A stretch of 64,000 bases of DNA from Marinobacter bohaiensis (GCF_003258515.1 NZ_QGEH01000001.1:248001-312000), one strand, 5' to 3'; shown: positions 1-10,543, counted from the stretch's first letter. Notes: generated by a model not told the origin, from the letters alone. Program-made: numbers and translations.

Positions 1-1
1 C

Positions 2-2605
2 ACGCTACCGGAAGCCGATGGCTGGTTTGTGTCCCATCCCAACGGGGCCATCAACAACGGCGACGGCACCTGGCTGATCCCGGCGACCGGCCTGACCTCG
101 ACCAGTGCCGTGGATGCCGCCGCCGAACTGCTGGCCGGCGCCACCCTGGTGAGCGACCACAGCACCTCGGGTGCGGTGGAGGTGCTGATCGAGGCGCGGG
201 TGATCGACACCAGCGTGGGCGATGACGCGGACATCATCCGCGATACGCTCCAGGTGGATTTCCAGACCGGCGGCAGTGCCGGCTCCGCCGACGCGGTGGA
301 TACGGTTCAGGATTCCATTATCGATGGCCTGGAAAACGAGACCGTCGATACCGACGGCCACCTCAACACCGGTGCGGCCGGCGACGCCAACGACGTGGTC
401 AGTTTCCGCATCGATGCCGCCGATGTGCCCTACGGCGGCGCTATCAGCGGGGACGACGTGATCGTCCGCTACGCCGACGACGGCACCACGCCGATCGAGT
501 ACCTGTTCACCAACGCGAGCCTTGGCAGCCTGCAGATTGTCGGTATCGATGGGGATTTTGCCGGTGCCACGTCGATGACGGTCAACAAGATCTCGACCGA
601 TCCCCTGGGGGACACGGTGGTCACCCAGGAAGATCTCGCCATCGAGATTGGCCCGGTAGTGGACGACGTGGCGTCGCTGGGCACGTACGAACTGCTGGAA
701 GACACGCCCCAGCGGCTGAACATCGATCTGGATACGCTGGTGGGGGATCGCAGCACCGAGGCCGCCGAGGGCATTGAAACGGTCACCGAACTGCATTTCA
801 TCGGTCCGGTGGACGGTTCGTTCCTGGATCCGGACGGACTGCTCACCAGCGACGGCTCCGGCGGCTACATCCTCAGCGATCCGAGCCGTATCTCCGATAT
901 CTTCTATGTGCCGCCGGAGAACAAACACGGCAGTGTCCAGCTCGATTTCGAACTCACGATCCGCGATGAAACCACCGGCCTGACCCTGGGCAGCCTGGAG
1001 AACCCGGCGGAAGACACTGTCCAGTCCAGCGTGACGTTCGACATCCGGGCGGTCACCGACGAGGCACCGGTCACTGCCGACACCGTCATCGGCGACGAGG
1101 ACAGCGACATCGCCCTGACCGGCCTGAGCGTGACGGACGTGGACGACGACGGCTCGGAATCCCTGTCGATGGAAATCTCCGGTGTGCCCAGCGGCGCGGT
1201 CCTTTTCTGGGACAGCGGCAGCGGTCTGGTGCAGCTCTCCCAGGCCGGACCGGACGGGAACGGCGGCACTGTCTGGACCTTCGCCGCGGACCAGATCGAC
1301 GACCTGGTGCTGCGCCCGCCCCGGGATTTCGCCGGCGATATCGACCTGACCCTGACGTCCATTTCGGCGGAACGCTCGACCGGCGAGGTGGTGACCAGCT
1401 CGGCGGACTTCACCGTGGGCGTCAATCCGGTGGCCGATCCGGTAGCGTTCTACCGCGATAATGACGACAGCGTGAGCGCCAGCGAGGGCGACCCCATCAC
1501 CATCGGCCTCTATGCCCAGACTCAGGAGGCGGTCGATCCCAACGAGACCCTGGTGGTCACCTTCCGCATTACCGAACCGGCGCCCGACGGCCTGATCGGT
1601 ATCCGCTCGCCGGACGGCAAGGTGGGGCTGTTCCAGTCCCAGGGCGGTGAGCTCGTGGCGCGGGTGGTCACCACAGCGGCGCAGATTGCCACGATGCAAC
1701 TGCTGACCAGCGAACACGCCTACGGCGATTTCGACATCAGCATTGAAGTGGGGGCGGTGGATTCAGCGGTGGTGCTGGGTGACACCGTCACCGCGGAAAC
1801 CGCCGATGGCAGCACCCTGCAGGACACCGTCTCGGTCAGCATCGAGCCGGAGCCGACGCCGCCGCTGATCACGCTGGATGGCGACCAGATCGTCGCGGCA
1901 GACACGGTCATTCCGTTGGGCATCACCCTGGAAACCATCAACCCGGCGCCGGGGGAGACCAGCGATATCGTAGTGTCCGGGTTGCCGGACGGCATCACCC
2001 TCAGTGCGGGGACCCGGTCCGGATCGGACTGGATCGTCGACGCGGCGGATGTCGAGGGTCTGAGCATCACCAACGCCAATCCGGGGGATGCCTATTCCCT
2101 GCGCTTCGAGCCGCGTTCGACCCTCGATGGTGAGACCGTCACAGGAGCGTTCGGTGCCATCGATATCGTTGTGGCCGCGACCACCGGCGACAACACGCTC
2201 ATCGGCACCGCCGGCAACGACGTCATCATCGGTGGCGACGGGAACGACACGCTGACCGGCAATGGCGGCGCCGACACCTTTCTGTTCCGGTCGGTCGACG
2301 CCGGAGCGGCCGGGTCGCCGGCGGCGGATAGCATTACCGATTTCAGCGTCAGCGATGACGCGGTCAACCTGTCGGACCTGGCCGCCGGCCTGAGCACCGG
2401 CGCCGAGGTGGACACCGTGGTGGACCTCGAGGAAAGCGGTGGCACCACCACCCTGGAAGTGGATCTGGGATCCGGCAACGTCCAGACCATCGCCCTGGAT
2501 GGCGTCAGCAAGGACGATCTCTACGGGGCGTCCAGCTCCGGCGTGTCGGACGCCGACATCCTGCAGAAGATGCTGGATGACCAGACGCTGCTGACGGGAG
2601 GCTGA
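2..2605 (+). CDS. RTX-type giant adhesin, C-terminal part (5' truncated)
   Basis: Large cell-surface or biofilm adhesin of the LapA/BapA kind, exported by the type I system encoded just downstream. The reading frame is open to the left edge (codons before the GTG at 29 continue in frame), so only the last 867 residues are visible. Most of this is Asp/Gly/Thr-rich tandem Ig- or cadherin-like beta-sandwich sequence with almost no Lys or Cys. About 130 residues from the end there is a short run of glycine-rich RTX nonapeptides (GTAGNDVIIGGDGNDTLTGN), then GADTFLF and a DxITDF segment, the typical type I secretion C-terminal signal. The stop lies 3 bases before the start of the ABC transporter, consistent with one operon. 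The LapG cleavage region, if any, would be at the missing N-terminus. Family call is firm; ligand unknown. Confidence 0.88.
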   Translation, partial: TLPEADGWFVSHPNGAINNGDGTWLIPATGLTSTSAVDAAAELLAGATLVSDHSTSGAVEVLIEARVIDTSVGDDADIIRDTLQVDFQTGGSAGSADAVDTVQDSIIDGLENETVDTDGHLNTGAAGDANDVVSFRIDAADVPYGGAISGDDVIVRYADDGTTPIEYLFTNASLGSLQIVGIDGDFAGATSMTVNKISTDPLGDTVVTQEDLAIEIGPVVDDVASLGTYELLEDTPQRLNIDLDTLVGDRSTEAAEGIETVTELHFIGPVDGSFLDPDGLLTSDGSGGYILSDPSRISDIFYVPPENKHGSVQLDFELTIRDETTGLTLGSLENPAEDTVQSSVTFDIRAVTDEAPVTADTVIGDEDSDIALTGLSVTDVDDDGSESLSMEISGVPSGAVLFWDSGSGLVQLSQAGPDGNGGTVWTFAADQIDDLVLRPPRDFAGDIDLTLTSISAERSTGEVVTSSADFTVGVNPVADPVAFYRDNDDSVSASEGDPITIGLYAQTQEAVDPNETLVVTFRITEPAPDGLIGIRSPDGKVGLFQSQGGELVARVVTTAAQIATMQLLTSEHAYGDFDISIEVGAVDSAVVLGDTVTAETADGSTLQDTVSVSIEPEPTPPLITLDGDQIVAADTVIPLGITLETINPAPGETSDIVVSGLPDGITLSAGTRSGSDWIVDAADVEGLSITNANPGDAYSLRFEPRSTLDGETVTGAFGAIDIVVAATTGDNTLIGTAGNDVIIGGDGNDTLTGNGGADTFLFRSVDAGAAGSPAADSITDFSVSDDAVNLSDLAAGLSTGAEVDTVVDLEESGGTTTLEVDLGSGNVQTIALDGVSKDDLYGASSSGVSDADILQKMLDDQTLLTGG

Positions 2606-2608
2606 CCC

Positions 2609-4792
2609 ATGAGTCCACCGACCGCCGCCATCCAGCCGGAATCGTCCCGCCAGCGCCTCACGCCGGCCGAACAGTGGGCCGGCCTGCTGCGTTACCTGTG
2701 CCAGCACTTCCAGCGCCCGGCGATACCCGGCGCGGAGCTGCGGGAGCTGGATCAGGAGGAGCAGCTGTCGCTGAATTCGCCGGCGCCGCTGGCCCTGGCG
2801 CGCCGCTTCGGCATTGAGCTGGAACCGGGGCGTTTCCGGGCCAGGGAACAGGCTGACGTCAACCTTTTGCCGGTTCTGGTGATCCACAACGAGCAACTGA
2901 GCCTGGTGGAGTCAGTCGACGGCGACCAGGCGATCCTCTGCCCGCTGGGCAATGAACGGCTGCGCTTTCATGCGCCTCTGGCGTCGTTGACGGGGCCGTG
3001 TCTGGTGGCCTCGGCGGGGAGCCCGTCCGACGCCCGCGCTGAGGACCTGATTCCGCGCAAGGAGCGGCACTGGTTGCTGCAGGCCCTGTGGCAGGCGCGC
3101 CCCTGGTACCGCGACCTGCTGTTTGCCTCGCTGATGGTCAACGTACTGGCGCTGCTGGTGCCGCTGTTCACCATGAACGTGTACGACCGGGTGGTGCCCA
3201 ACCAGGCCATGGACACCTTGTGGGTGCTGGCCTCCGGAGTGACCCTGGCGCTGTTTTTCGACTGGCTGCTGCGCAACGCCCGGGCGGAGATCACCGATAT
3301 GGCCGGGCGACGCATCGATGTGTCCGTGTCCGGCCAGCTCTATCGCAAGGTGCTGGGCATGAAACTGTCCCAGCGCCCCAAGTCCGCCGGCGCCTTCGCC
3401 CGTCAGTTGCAGGACGTGGACAGCGTGCGCGAGTTCCTGACCTCCGCCACGCTGGTGGCGCTGGTGGATCTGCCGTTCACGCTGATGTTCCTGGCGTTGA
3501 TCGCCTGGCTTGGCGGGCCCATGGTGCTGGTGCCGATGGTCGCGCTGGCGGTGCTGGTGACGGCTGCCCTGATCGCTCGCCCCAGGATGGCAGCCGCGAT
3601 TACCGAAACCGGCCGGCTGTCCTCCCAGCGCCAGGCGCAGCTGATTGAAACCCTGCAGACCTTGCCGGACCTCAAACAGACCAACCAGGAAGATCGCCTG
3701 TCCCGGCGCTGGCAGCAACTGGTCGGCGAGCTGGCGGACCAGGGCATCCGCTCCCGCGGCGTCACCGCGTCGCTGTCTCACCTGATGATGCTCAGTCAGT
3801 ACCTGGTGACCGTGGCGCTGCTGGTGATGGGGGTGATGCGCATCTCCGAAGGCCTGCTCAGCATGGGCGGACTCATCGCCATCGTCATGCTCAGCGGGCG
3901 CGCGGCCCAGTCCATGGGGCAGGTGGCTGTGTTGCTGCTGCGCTACACCCAGACCCGTTCGGCCATCACCGGGCTGGACACGATCATGGCGATGGAGCAG
4001 GAGAACCAGCAGCACAGTGTCACCGAACTGGCCTTTGCCGGTGCCATCCGTACCGACGCCTGCAGCTTCCACTACCCGGAGCAGAACGAAGCGGCGCTGG
4101 AGGCCTTGTCACTGCAGCTCAAGCCGGGGGAGCGGGTCGCGATTGTCGGTAATTGCGGCTCCGGCAAGTCCACCCTGCTGTCGCTGCTGGCCGGCCAGCA
4201 CGAGCCCAGTCGGGGGCTGGTCTATTACGACGACGTGGAGCGATCCCGCTGGCCCCTGGCGCATCTGCGCGAACACATCGGCTGGCTGCCCCAGTCGCCG
4301 CTGCTGCAGTGGGGCACGGTGCTGGAAAACATCACCTGTGGCCAGCCGGTCACCGATGAGACCGACCTGCGCCGGCTGATCGTCGACCTGGGCATCGACC
4401 GCTTCATGGCGCAACTGGGCAACGGCCTGCAGTCCCAGGTGGGCGAGGGCGGTCAGGCCCTGTCCGGCGGCCAGCGGCAACTGGTGGCGCTGGCCCGGGC
4501 GATGGCGCGCGATCCCCTGTGGCTGCTGCTGGACGAACCCACCAGCGCCATGGATGACGCCATGCAGCAACGGGTGGCGGCGACGCTGGCGGGCCTGCCC
4601 CAGACCCGCGGATTCGTGATCGCCACCCATCGCCAGGGGCTGTTGAAACTCTGCGACCGGGTGCTGGTGATGGATCAGGGGCGCGTCGTGCTCGACCAGC
4701 CCCGCGCCGACTTCGAGCAGCGTTCCCGGGTCCGCAGCAAGACCGCAGCACGGCGCAAGGTGACCGTGCGGTCGCGGGCGGAGGGCTCATGA
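2609..4792 (+). CDS. Type I secretion ABC transporter (LapB-like)
   Basis: Inner-membrane ATPase/permease that energises export of the adjacent adhesin, 727 residues, the usual size. Domain order: residues 1-135 a C39-like domain that lacks the catalytic Cys (the segment reads QHFQRP), so it should bind rather than cleave substrate as in HlyB/LapB; about 155-440 an ABC exporter membrane domain with [12 protein letters not shown] and related LapB/HlyB-type segments; about 470-727 the nucleotide-binding domain with Walker [10 protein letters not shown] (514-522), signature LSGGQ (618-622) and Walker B LLLDEPTS (D642, E643). The start follows the adhesin stop directly, and the end overlaps the next start in ATGA, indicating translational coupling. 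Confidence 0.93.
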   Translation: MSPPTAAIQPESSRQRLTPAEQWAGLLRYLCQHFQRPAIPGAELRELDQEEQLSLNSPAPLALARRFGIELEPGRFRAREQADVNLLPVLVIHNEQLSLVESVDGDQAILCPLGNERLRFHAPLASLTGPCLVASAGSPSDARAEDLIPRKERHWLLQALWQARPWYRDLLFASLMVNVLALLVPLFTMNVYDRVVPNQAMDTLWVLASGVTLALFFDWLLRNARAEITDMAGRRIDVSVSGQLYRKVLGMKLSQRPKSAGAFARQLQDVDSVREFLTSATLVALVDLPFTLMFLALIAWLGGPMVLVPMVALAVLVTAALIARPRMAAAITETGRLSSQRQAQLIETLQTLPDLKQTNQEDRLSRRWQQLVGELADQGIRSRGVTASLSHLMMLSQYLVTVALLVMGVMRISEGLLSMGGLIAIVMLSGRAAQSMGQVAVLLLRYTQTRSAITGLDTIMAMEQENQQHSVTELAFAGAIRTDACSFHYPEQNEAALEALSLQLKPGERVAIVGNCGSGKSTLLSLLAGQHEPSRGLVYYDDVERSRWPLAHLREHIGWLPQSPLLQWGTVLENITCGQPVTDETDLRRLIVDLGIDRFMAQLGNGLQSQVGEGGQALSGGQRQLVALARAMARDPLWLLLDEPTSAMDDAMQQRVAATLAGLPQTRGFVIATHRQGLLKLCDRVLVMDQGRVVLDQPRADFEQRSRVRSKTAARRKVTVRSRAEGS

Positions 4793-6087
4793 GCACGTCC
4801 GGCTACTGGCAACAGCTCCGGCGCGCCTACGGCGCCCGCAAGGTGATCTGGCTGATTGGCGCGTTGGTGATCAGCAGCATCGCCTGGTCGGCGTTTGCCG
4901 CCATCGACGAGGTGGTAAAGGGCCAGGGCAAGCTCGTGCCCTCGGCTTCGGTGCAGCGGGTGCAGAGCCTGGATGGCGGCATCCTGCGCCAGCTCCACGT
5001 GCGGGAGGGCCAGACCGTGGAAAAAGGCCAACTGCTGGTCACCCTGGATGAAACCCGAGCGCGGGCCAGCTACGCCGAAGCGCTGGCGCGGGAGAATGCG
5101 CTGGAGGCCCGCCGCAACCGGCTGCTGCTGGAGCTGGAGGCGGTCGCGGGCGGCGGGTTTGAGAGCACGCCGCTGACAGACGCCTCGCTGGAAAAACTGG
5201 GCGGCGAAGCGGCCGGCTATCGCGCCAACCTGGCGCAGTTGCAGGGCCGCATCAACAGCGCCCGCGAAAAAATCGTCCAGCAGCGCCGGGGCTACTCCGA
5301 GGCCCTGCAGAAAAGCCAGACCCTGAAACGCTCGCTGGCGCTGCTCCGGGACGAGATCGAAATTACCGCCGATGCCGTCGATCAGGGTGCCCTGAGCGCG
5401 GCCGAGTTGCGCAAGCTCAAGCGCGACCGGGTCAGTCTCGAGGGCCAGATCGAAGCGCTGGATTATGAGATCGGGCGGCTCGAGTCCACCATCGCCGAGG
5501 CGGAACAGGCGCGCGGTTCACTGTTCCAGGAATTCCGCGCCCGGGCCCAGTCTGACCTGTCCGACACCACCGCCGAGCTGGCGCGGGTGCGTGAGCAACT
5601 GGCCGGCCTCAACAGCCAGCTTCAGCAGACCCGTCTATACGCCGGCATGGCGGGCACCGTGAAAGCCATCGACGTCACCTCCATCGGCGGCGTGATCCGC
5701 CCCGGCGAAACCATCCTGGACATCGTACCCGAGGGCGATCAGCTGTTTGTGGAGACCCGCATCGCGCCCCGGGACATTGCCCATATCCACGAGGGCGACG
5801 ATGCCATCATCAAGCTCAGCGCCTACGACTTCGTGATCTACGGCGGCATTCGCGGACGCGTGGAGCACATCAGCCCCGACGCGCTGACCAACGAAGACGA
5901 CGAATCCTACTACCTCGCCCATGTGGTTGGCGACTCCGGCGACTGGGGCGCTGCAAGCTGGCAGGGGAAGCCGCTGATCCCCGGCATGCAGGCACAGGTG
6001 GACATCCTGGCGGGTAAAAAAACCATCCTCCAATACTGGCTGAAGCCGTTGCTGCGTGCGCAGGCTGAGGCAATGCGAGAACCCTGA
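4789..6087 (+). CDS. HlyD-family membrane fusion protein (LapC-like)
   Basis: Periplasmic adaptor linking the ABC transporter to the outer-membrane channel. 432 residues: cytoplasmic N-terminus, one membrane helix at about 18-40 ([20 protein letters not shown]), a lipoyl/barrel segment ([20 protein letters not shown]), a long Ala/Glu/Arg-rich coiled coil at about 85-280, then the second lipoyl half and beta-barrel ([30 protein letters not shown]). The start codon overlaps the stop of the ABC gene in ATGA. The C-terminus ends 12 bases before the likely start of the TolC-like gene. Typical length and architecture for type I adaptor proteins. Confidence 0.93.
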   Translation: MSTSGYWQQLRRAYGARKVIWLIGALVISSIAWSAFAAIDEVVKGQGKLVPSASVQRVQSLDGGILRQLHVREGQTVEKGQLLVTLDETRARASYAEALARENALEARRNRLLLELEAVAGGGFESTPLTDASLEKLGGEAAGYRANLAQLQGRINSAREKIVQQRRGYSEALQKSQTLKRSLALLRDEIEITADAVDQGALSAAELRKLKRDRVSLEGQIEALDYEIGRLESTIAEAEQARGSLFQEFRARAQSDLSDTTAELARVREQLAGLNSQLQQTRLYAGMAGTVKAIDVTSIGGVIRPGETILDIVPEGDQLFVETRIAPRDIAHIHEGDDAIIKLSAYDFVIYGGIRGRVEHISPDALTNEDDESYYLAHVVGDSGDWGAASWQGKPLIPGMQAQVDILAGKKTILQYWLKPLLRAQAEAMREP

Positions 6088-6099
6088 TTGAGGTACTTC

Positions 6100-7431
6100 A
6101 TGAGAGTGAGACGTCACACCGTAAGGAGTGCAGTGTTGATGTTCGCCTGCAGCCTGGCAGGGGCGGCCGGCGCCCAGACGCTGGAGGAAGCGGTTGCGGC
6201 GGCCGTTGACAGCAACCCGGGGTTGGGCGAGCGTTTCGCGCGCTACCGCTCGGTGCTGGAGGATCGCGAAGCGGTCACGTCAGAGTATCTGCCCCAGGTC
6301 AGTGTGCGGGCCGGCATCGGGCCGGAGCATACGGAATACAGCTCGGGGCAGCTGATCGACGAGGACCTGACCCGCAGCGAGGCCAGCCTGAGCGTCTCCC
6401 AATTGCTGTTCAACGGCTTCGAGACCAGTGCCAACAGCGACCGGCTGGAATACGAAGCGGATGCGGAACGCCTGCAGCTGCTCGCCGAAGCCGAGGATCT
6501 GGCCCTGGCCACCAGCCAGGTCTACCTGGATGTGCGCAAGGCCGAAGAGCTGGTCGAACTGACCGAGCGCCACGTGCGCGGCCACCTGGAGATCCTCGAC
6601 GACGTGCGTAACCTGGCCTCGCGCGGTTACGCCAACGAAGCCGACATCGCCCAGGTCAGCGCCCGCCTGGCCAACGCCCGCGCCTCGCTGGTGGCGGCCA
6701 ACAACAACTACCAGGATGCCCGGGCGCGCTTCCTGCGGCTGGTGGACCAGGCCCCGGTGAATCTGAAGGATCCGGTTACCGACGACACCCTGTTGCCGGA
6801 CACCGTCACCCAGGCCATCGACTGGGCGCGGCAGACCCATCCCCAACTGCAGGCCGCCTTTGCCGATATCCGCGCCGCGAAAGAAGAAGTGGAGGCCAGC
6901 CAGTCGGGCTACTACCCACGCCTGAGCCTGGAAGGCTACGCCACCACCGGCGAGGACATCGGCGGCTTCGAGGGCCGTGAGGAGGATTACCGGTTGATGC
7001 TGGTCATGGAATACGACCTCTACAACGGCGGGCGCGACAAGGCACGGTCCCGATCCTCCAACTGGCGCTACAACGAGGCCCTGGCGGTGCGCGAGCGAAC
7101 CGAGAAAGATCTGGTCGAGGGGACTCGACTGTCGTGGAATGCGTACCAGGCCCTGAATGACCAGCGCGCCCTGGTTCAGCAAAGCGTGGACGCCTCGACC
7201 CTGGCGGAGACCGCCTACATCACCCAGTTCCGACTGGGCAAGCGTTCCCTGCTGGATCTGCTCAACGCCAAAGTGGAGGTGTTCATCGCCCGGCGCACCT
7301 ACATCAACACCCGCTATGACCAGCTCCAGGCCCGCTACCGCGTACTGAACGCCACCGGACGCCTGGGCTACGCCCTGCGCCTGAACTATCCGGACGAATG
7401 GGATGAAGCCAACCGGGAGGACAGCGAATGA
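6100..7431 (+). CDS. TolC-family outer membrane efflux protein (LapE-like)
   Basis: Outer-membrane exit duct of the type I system. I place the start at the ATG at 6100, because TTGAGG lies 6 bases upstream and the protein then opens with a clean signal peptide (positive MRVRRHTVR, hydrophobic core, AGA-AGAQ cleavage region). An in-frame TTG at 6088 would add four residues. About 443 residues with the two OEP repeats of TolC proteins: QTLEEAVAAAVDSNPGL at the mature N-terminus, SQLLFNGFETS and the parallel MEYDLYNGGRDKARS in the second half, each followed by coil-forming sequence. The end overlaps the following lipoprotein start (ATGA). Function is assigned mainly from operon context and family. 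Confidence 0.9.
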   Translation: MRVRRHTVRSAVLMFACSLAGAAGAQTLEEAVAAAVDSNPGLGERFARYRSVLEDREAVTSEYLPQVSVRAGIGPEHTEYSSGQLIDEDLTRSEASLSVSQLLFNGFETSANSDRLEYEADAERLQLLAEAEDLALATSQVYLDVRKAEELVELTERHVRGHLEILDDVRNLASRGYANEADIAQVSARLANARASLVAANNNYQDARARFLRLVDQAPVNLKDPVTDDTLLPDTVTQAIDWARQTHPQLQAAFADIRAAKEEVEASQSGYYPRLSLEGYATTGEDIGGFEGREEDYRLMLVMEYDLYNGGRDKARSRSSNWRYNEALAVRERTEKDLVEGTRLSWNAYQALNDQRALVQQSVDASTLAETAYITQFRLGKRSLLDLLNAKVEVFIARRTYINTRYDQLQARYRVLNATGRLGYALRLNYPDEWDEANREDSE

Positions 7432-8030
7432 ACCATCCATTGCCAGTTGTTCTGTTGGCGGGGTTACTGCTGGCGGGCTGCCAGTCGGCCCACGTGGAGG
7501 AGGGCTACAGCCGTACCCAACTGCTGGATATCCGTGACCTGGACGGTGACGGCGTGGTCAACGTCCGGGACCTCTGCGGCGACACACCGACCACCAGCGA
7601 AGTGGGTGTGGACGGCTGTGCCGAGTGGACCCTGGAGTCGCGCCACCGGGATTTCGTGTTCCGTTTCGATTTCGACAGGCAGACTCTGCGCGAGGACCAG
7701 ATTCCGGTGCTGACCGAGGTGCTGCAGATGTTACGGGCGCATCCACAGGCCCGCATCGTGCTGGTGGGAGACACCAGCAGCGAAGGCACGGACGATTACA
7801 ACCACCGGTTGGGCCAGCGCCGTGCAAACACCATCGTCAATGCCCTGGTGGGGCGAGGCATGGACCGAAGCCGGGTGGTGGATATGGTCTACGACGACCC
7901 GGCGCTGACGAACATCATGCAGCAACGTCAGCGGCGTACCATCGTCCGGGTGTTCTACCCTCAGCTTGAATCGATTCCCAAATGGACCATCTACACCACC
8001 GAGAACCAGCGGCAGGAGGCTTCCCAATGA
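7428..8030 (+). CDS. OmpA-family lipoprotein
   Basis: 200 residues. Signal peptide with lipobox LLLAGC and lipidated Cys at residue 18, then a short Asp-rich segment resembling a thrombospondin type 3 calcium loop (DLDGDGVVNVRDLC), then an OmpA-like peptidoglycan-binding domain from about residue 75 (FRFDFDRQTLREDQIPVL, later VLVGDTSSEGTDDYNHRLGQ, which is the segment that contacts diaminopimelate). The Gly/Asp/His residues expected around the NxxLSxxRA-like helix are partly changed (NHRLGQRRANTIVNAL), still recognisable. It overlaps the TolC-like gene by 4 bases and the next small gene by 4 bases, so it is part of the adhesin operon. It may anchor the secretion duct or adhesin near the cell wall; that role is inference. 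Confidence 0.88.
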   Translation: MNHPLPVVLLAGLLLAGCQSAHVEEGYSRTQLLDIRDLDGDGVVNVRDLCGDTPTTSEVGVDGCAEWTLESRHRDFVFRFDFDRQTLREDQIPVLTEVLQMLRAHPQARIVLVGDTSSEGTDDYNHRLGQRRANTIVNALVGRGMDRSRVVDMVYDDPALTNIMQQRQRRTIVRVFYPQLESIPKWTIYTTENQRQEASQ

Positions 8031-8542
8031 AATACGGACTGATCCTTTGGGCCGTCCTGGCGAGCCAGGTGGCGCAGGCCGACGAGCCGCTGCTGGATCT
8101 GCTGGCGGAGCAGCCACTCAAGGTGTCTCCGGATCCGGCGGTCCTGATCCTGGGCGGCGCTGATGCGGCCCTGTCCCAGGGGCCCTGGTCAGAAGGGGAT
8201 GTGCTCGCCTTCAGTCAGGCCCACGGCTACCGGCCAACCGTGCTGCCCCTGACTCATGTGGCGGCCAGGGAAACGGCGGACGGCGAGGCCGCTGAAGAAG
8301 ACTCTGACCAGGCGAATTTCTACCGCGCCGACCCGCAGGTGGCCTACTACCTCTACGTCAACCTGCCGCCCGAGGCCGGCGGACGCGAGCGTCTGGCGCC
8401 GGCGCTGGGCGACTTGCTGGAGCCGGCGTTCCAGAACAGGCTTGCGGATCGGGGCTTCGCCACCTTGCCGGAGGTGTACCGGCAGCTCTGGCGGGTGCGT
8501 CTGGGGCAGCAGCCTCCGCGCTATGACAACGGTTATCTGTGA
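8027..8542 (+). CDS. Small exported protein of the adhesin operon, unknown function
   Basis: 171 residues; I start it at the ATG at 8027, which overlaps the preceding stop (ATGA) and has AGGAGG at 8014-8019. A longer frame from 7982 would lack a leader. The N-terminus is a short signal peptide (MKYGLILWAVLASQVAQA followed by DEP), so the product is periplasmic or secreted. No domain is recognised. Visible features are an acidic stretch near residues 85-95 (DGEAAEEDSDQ) and a conserved-looking NLPPEAGGRERLAPALGDLL segment. As last gene of the operon it may be an accessory of adhesin export; this rests on position only. Confidence 0.7.
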   Translation: MKYGLILWAVLASQVAQADEPLLDLLAEQPLKVSPDPAVLILGGADAALSQGPWSEGDVLAFSQAHGYRPTVLPLTHVAARETADGEAAEEDSDQANFYRADPQVAYYLYVNLPPEAGGRERLAPALGDLLEPAFQNRLADRGFATLPEVYRQLWRVRLGQQPPRYDNGYL

Positions 8543-9085
8543 ATCCGTGGATGCATGCCCGGCAATGGCGTCGGGCGACGTCGCAGTAGGAGGGCGCAAG
8601 TACCTGCCTGTCTTCAGGTTACAGGGCGGGCAGCGTGGTCATAAGGATAGTGGTTTTCCAGCTTTTCCGAATCCCCTTCGGAGTTAAATCTTCCTTACGC
8701 AAACTTCATGGCTTTGTAGTCTGATCTTCATGGCAAACGGTGCATGCTTTTGGGGCGCACAGGACGGGCGTTTGCGCCTTTTTGCGCCGTTTTACATTTG
8801 CAGTGTGACCACAATGCATACATTGACCGTTTCGTCGACGGTCGCGCACCGTAAAAGGCCCGTGCCGACAACTCACGGAATGTAAGCCCCGGCGACGCCC
8901 GGTGTGCGGATCAGGGTCCGCGCCTGGCTCGCTGGTCTGAATTATGCAGCGTTCGCTTGAGGACCTTCGAATCGGTGCTGTACGGGCTGCCTGTCCATCC
9001 TGGGAAGTGATGACTGGCGGTATAGACAGACCGGGATTGTGGTAGTTCCTGGAGTGCAGGCCATAAAACGCATGGAGAGGATTTT
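8543..9085. other. Intergenic region between adhesin and exopolysaccharide operons
   Basis: 543 bases without a convincing gene. It is locally richer in A and T from about 8660 to 8860, and the exopolysaccharide promoter is expected there because the first gene starts at 9086. I looked for a JUMPstart/ops element (GGCGGTAG type), a c-di-GMP riboswitch and an intrinsic terminator for the upstream operon and did not see a persuasive one. A ribosome-binding site GGAGAGG lies 6 bases before the ATG at 9086. Confidence 0.5.
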
Positions 9086-10543
9086 ATGGGTGGGCACCAT
9101 CTGAAAGATGCCACGCCTCACAGTGTGGTTAGGGAAGGGCAGTCGCCAGTGATTCGACTGCATCAGTCCCGCATTCTTGCGCTGTTCCGCGCATTCGACT
9201 GCTTCGTCATCCTGTTTATGCTCTGGGGTGTACTGAACGTGGTGGGTGTGCCGCTGGACAACGGTTACACCTTCCTGGGTGTGCTCTCAATCATCCTGTT
9301 CGGGTTCTTCGCCGAGAGCAACGAGGTTTATTACCTGTGGCGCGGCCTGTCCACGCCCAAGCTGGCCTCCCGGCTGCTGGCGGCCTGGGCGGCCACCGCC
9401 CTGGTGACCTTTACCGTGGCGCTGCTGGTGGGTCTGGTGAAGTCCGTGGACCACAGCGCCGTCCTGACCTGGATTGCGGTGACGCCGGTTGCGATGGTGT
9501 TCCTGCACTGGGCGCGTCGTGAGTTCCTGTCGCTGTACCGCGGCCAGCGCACCCAGCCGCGCCGTGTGGCGGTGGCCGGTGCCAATCGTCTGGGATCGCG
9601 TCTGGTGGAATCCATGGAAGGGATTCCCTGGATGGGCTACCAGGTGACCGGCTATTACGACGACCGTGCTCCGGCCAAGGACATGGCGCGTCGTCTGGAG
9701 GGTGAGGAGATCAACGTGTGCGGCGGCTTCGACCAACTGTTCGAGGACGCCCGCGACGGCAAGATCGACATCATCTTCGTCACCCTGCCGATGAAGGCCG
9801 AAGACCGCATCCGCGAGATGGTTGATCGCCTGGCGGATACCACTGCCTCGGTCTACCTGATTCCGGATGTGTTCAGCTTCAACCTGGTCCATTCCCGGCT
9901 GACCGGCATCCAGGGCATTCCCGCCCTGAGCATCTACGACACCCCGCTGGTGGATCATGGCTGGAGCAAGCGCCTGGAGGATGTGTTGCTGTCCCTGGCG
10001 ATCCTCACGCTGATCGCGATTCCCATGCTGATCATCGCCGCTGGCGTGAAACTGTCCTCGCCGGGACCGGTGTTCTTCAAGCAGACCCGTTACGGGATGC
10101 GTGGCGAGAAGATCAAGGTGTGGAAATTCCGCTCCATGAGCGTTTGCGAGGACGGCCCGGACGTGCCCCAGGCGCAGAAGGAGGATCCGCGCATCACCCC
10201 GTTCGGCGGCTTCCTGCGCCGTACCTCCCTCGACGAGCTGCCGCAGTTCTTCAACGTGCTGGGTGGCACCATGTCGATCGTCGGCCCGCGTCCCCACGCG
10301 GTGGCTCACAACGAGTTCTACCGTGGCCAGATCCAGGGCTACATGCTGCGCCACAAGGTCAAGCCGGGCATCACCGGTCTGGCCCAGATCAACGGTTTCC
10401 GCGGTGAGACCGACACGATGGACCTGATGACTGGGCGCATTGATTACGACCTTGAATACATTCGCAACTGGTCGCTGTGGCTCGATCTGAAGATTGTCTG
10501 GTTCACGATCTTCCGCGGCTTCGTTGGTCAACAGGCCTATTGA
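9086..10543 (+). CDS. Undecaprenyl-phosphate sugar phosphotransferase (WcaJ/PssZ-like)
   Basis: Initiating enzyme of exopolysaccharide synthesis: transfers a hexose-1-phosphate (commonly glucose or galactose) from UDP-sugar to undecaprenyl phosphate at the inner membrane. 485 residues. About 30-150 hold four membrane helices; about 150-290 a CoA-binding/Rossmann-like central domain (RRVAVAGANRLGSRLVESM); helix 5 at about 305-330; then the bacterial sugar transferase domain with KQTRYGMRGEKIKVWKFRSM, RRTSLDELPQFFNVLGG, MSIVGPRPHAVAHN and KVKPGITGLAQINGFRGET. These are the signature motifs of the polyprenyl phosphate hexose-1-phosphate transferase family. Sugar specificity cannot be read. First gene of the plus-strand polysaccharide operon. 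Confidence 0.94.
   Translation: MGGHHLKDATPHSVVREGQSPVIRLHQSRILALFRAFDCFVILFMLWGVLNVVGVPLDNGYTFLGVLSIILFGFFAESNEVYYLWRGLSTPKLASRLLAAWAATALVTFTVALLVGLVKSVDHSAVLTWIAVTPVAMVFLHWARREFLSLYRGQRTQPRRVAVAGANRLGSRLVESMEGIPWMGYQVTGYYDDRAPAKDMARRLEGEEINVCGGFDQLFEDARDGKIDIIFVTLPMKAEDRIREMVDRLADTTASVYLIPDVFSFNLVHSRLTGIQGIPALSIYDTPLVDHGWSKRLEDVLLSLAILTLIAIPMLIIAAGVKLSSPGPVFFKQTRYGMRGEKIKVWKFRSMSVCEDGPDVPQAQKEDPRITPFGGFLRRTSLDELPQFFNVLGGTMSIVGPRPHAVAHNEFYRGQIQGYMLRHKVKPGITGLAQINGFRGETDTMDLMTGRIDYDLEYIRNWSLWLDLKIVWFTIFRGFVGQQAY

Noticed and set aside
5-1717. Long minus-strand reading frame opposite the adhesin
   Set aside because: It is rich in Arg, His and Gly with no domain pattern, lies opposite a clear RTX adhesin, and reflects GC-rich antisense codon bias.
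8543-9085. JUMPstart/ops element or c-di-GMP riboswitch before the polysaccharide operon
   Set aside because: No GGCGGTAG-type core or riboswitch consensus could be found by reading both strands.
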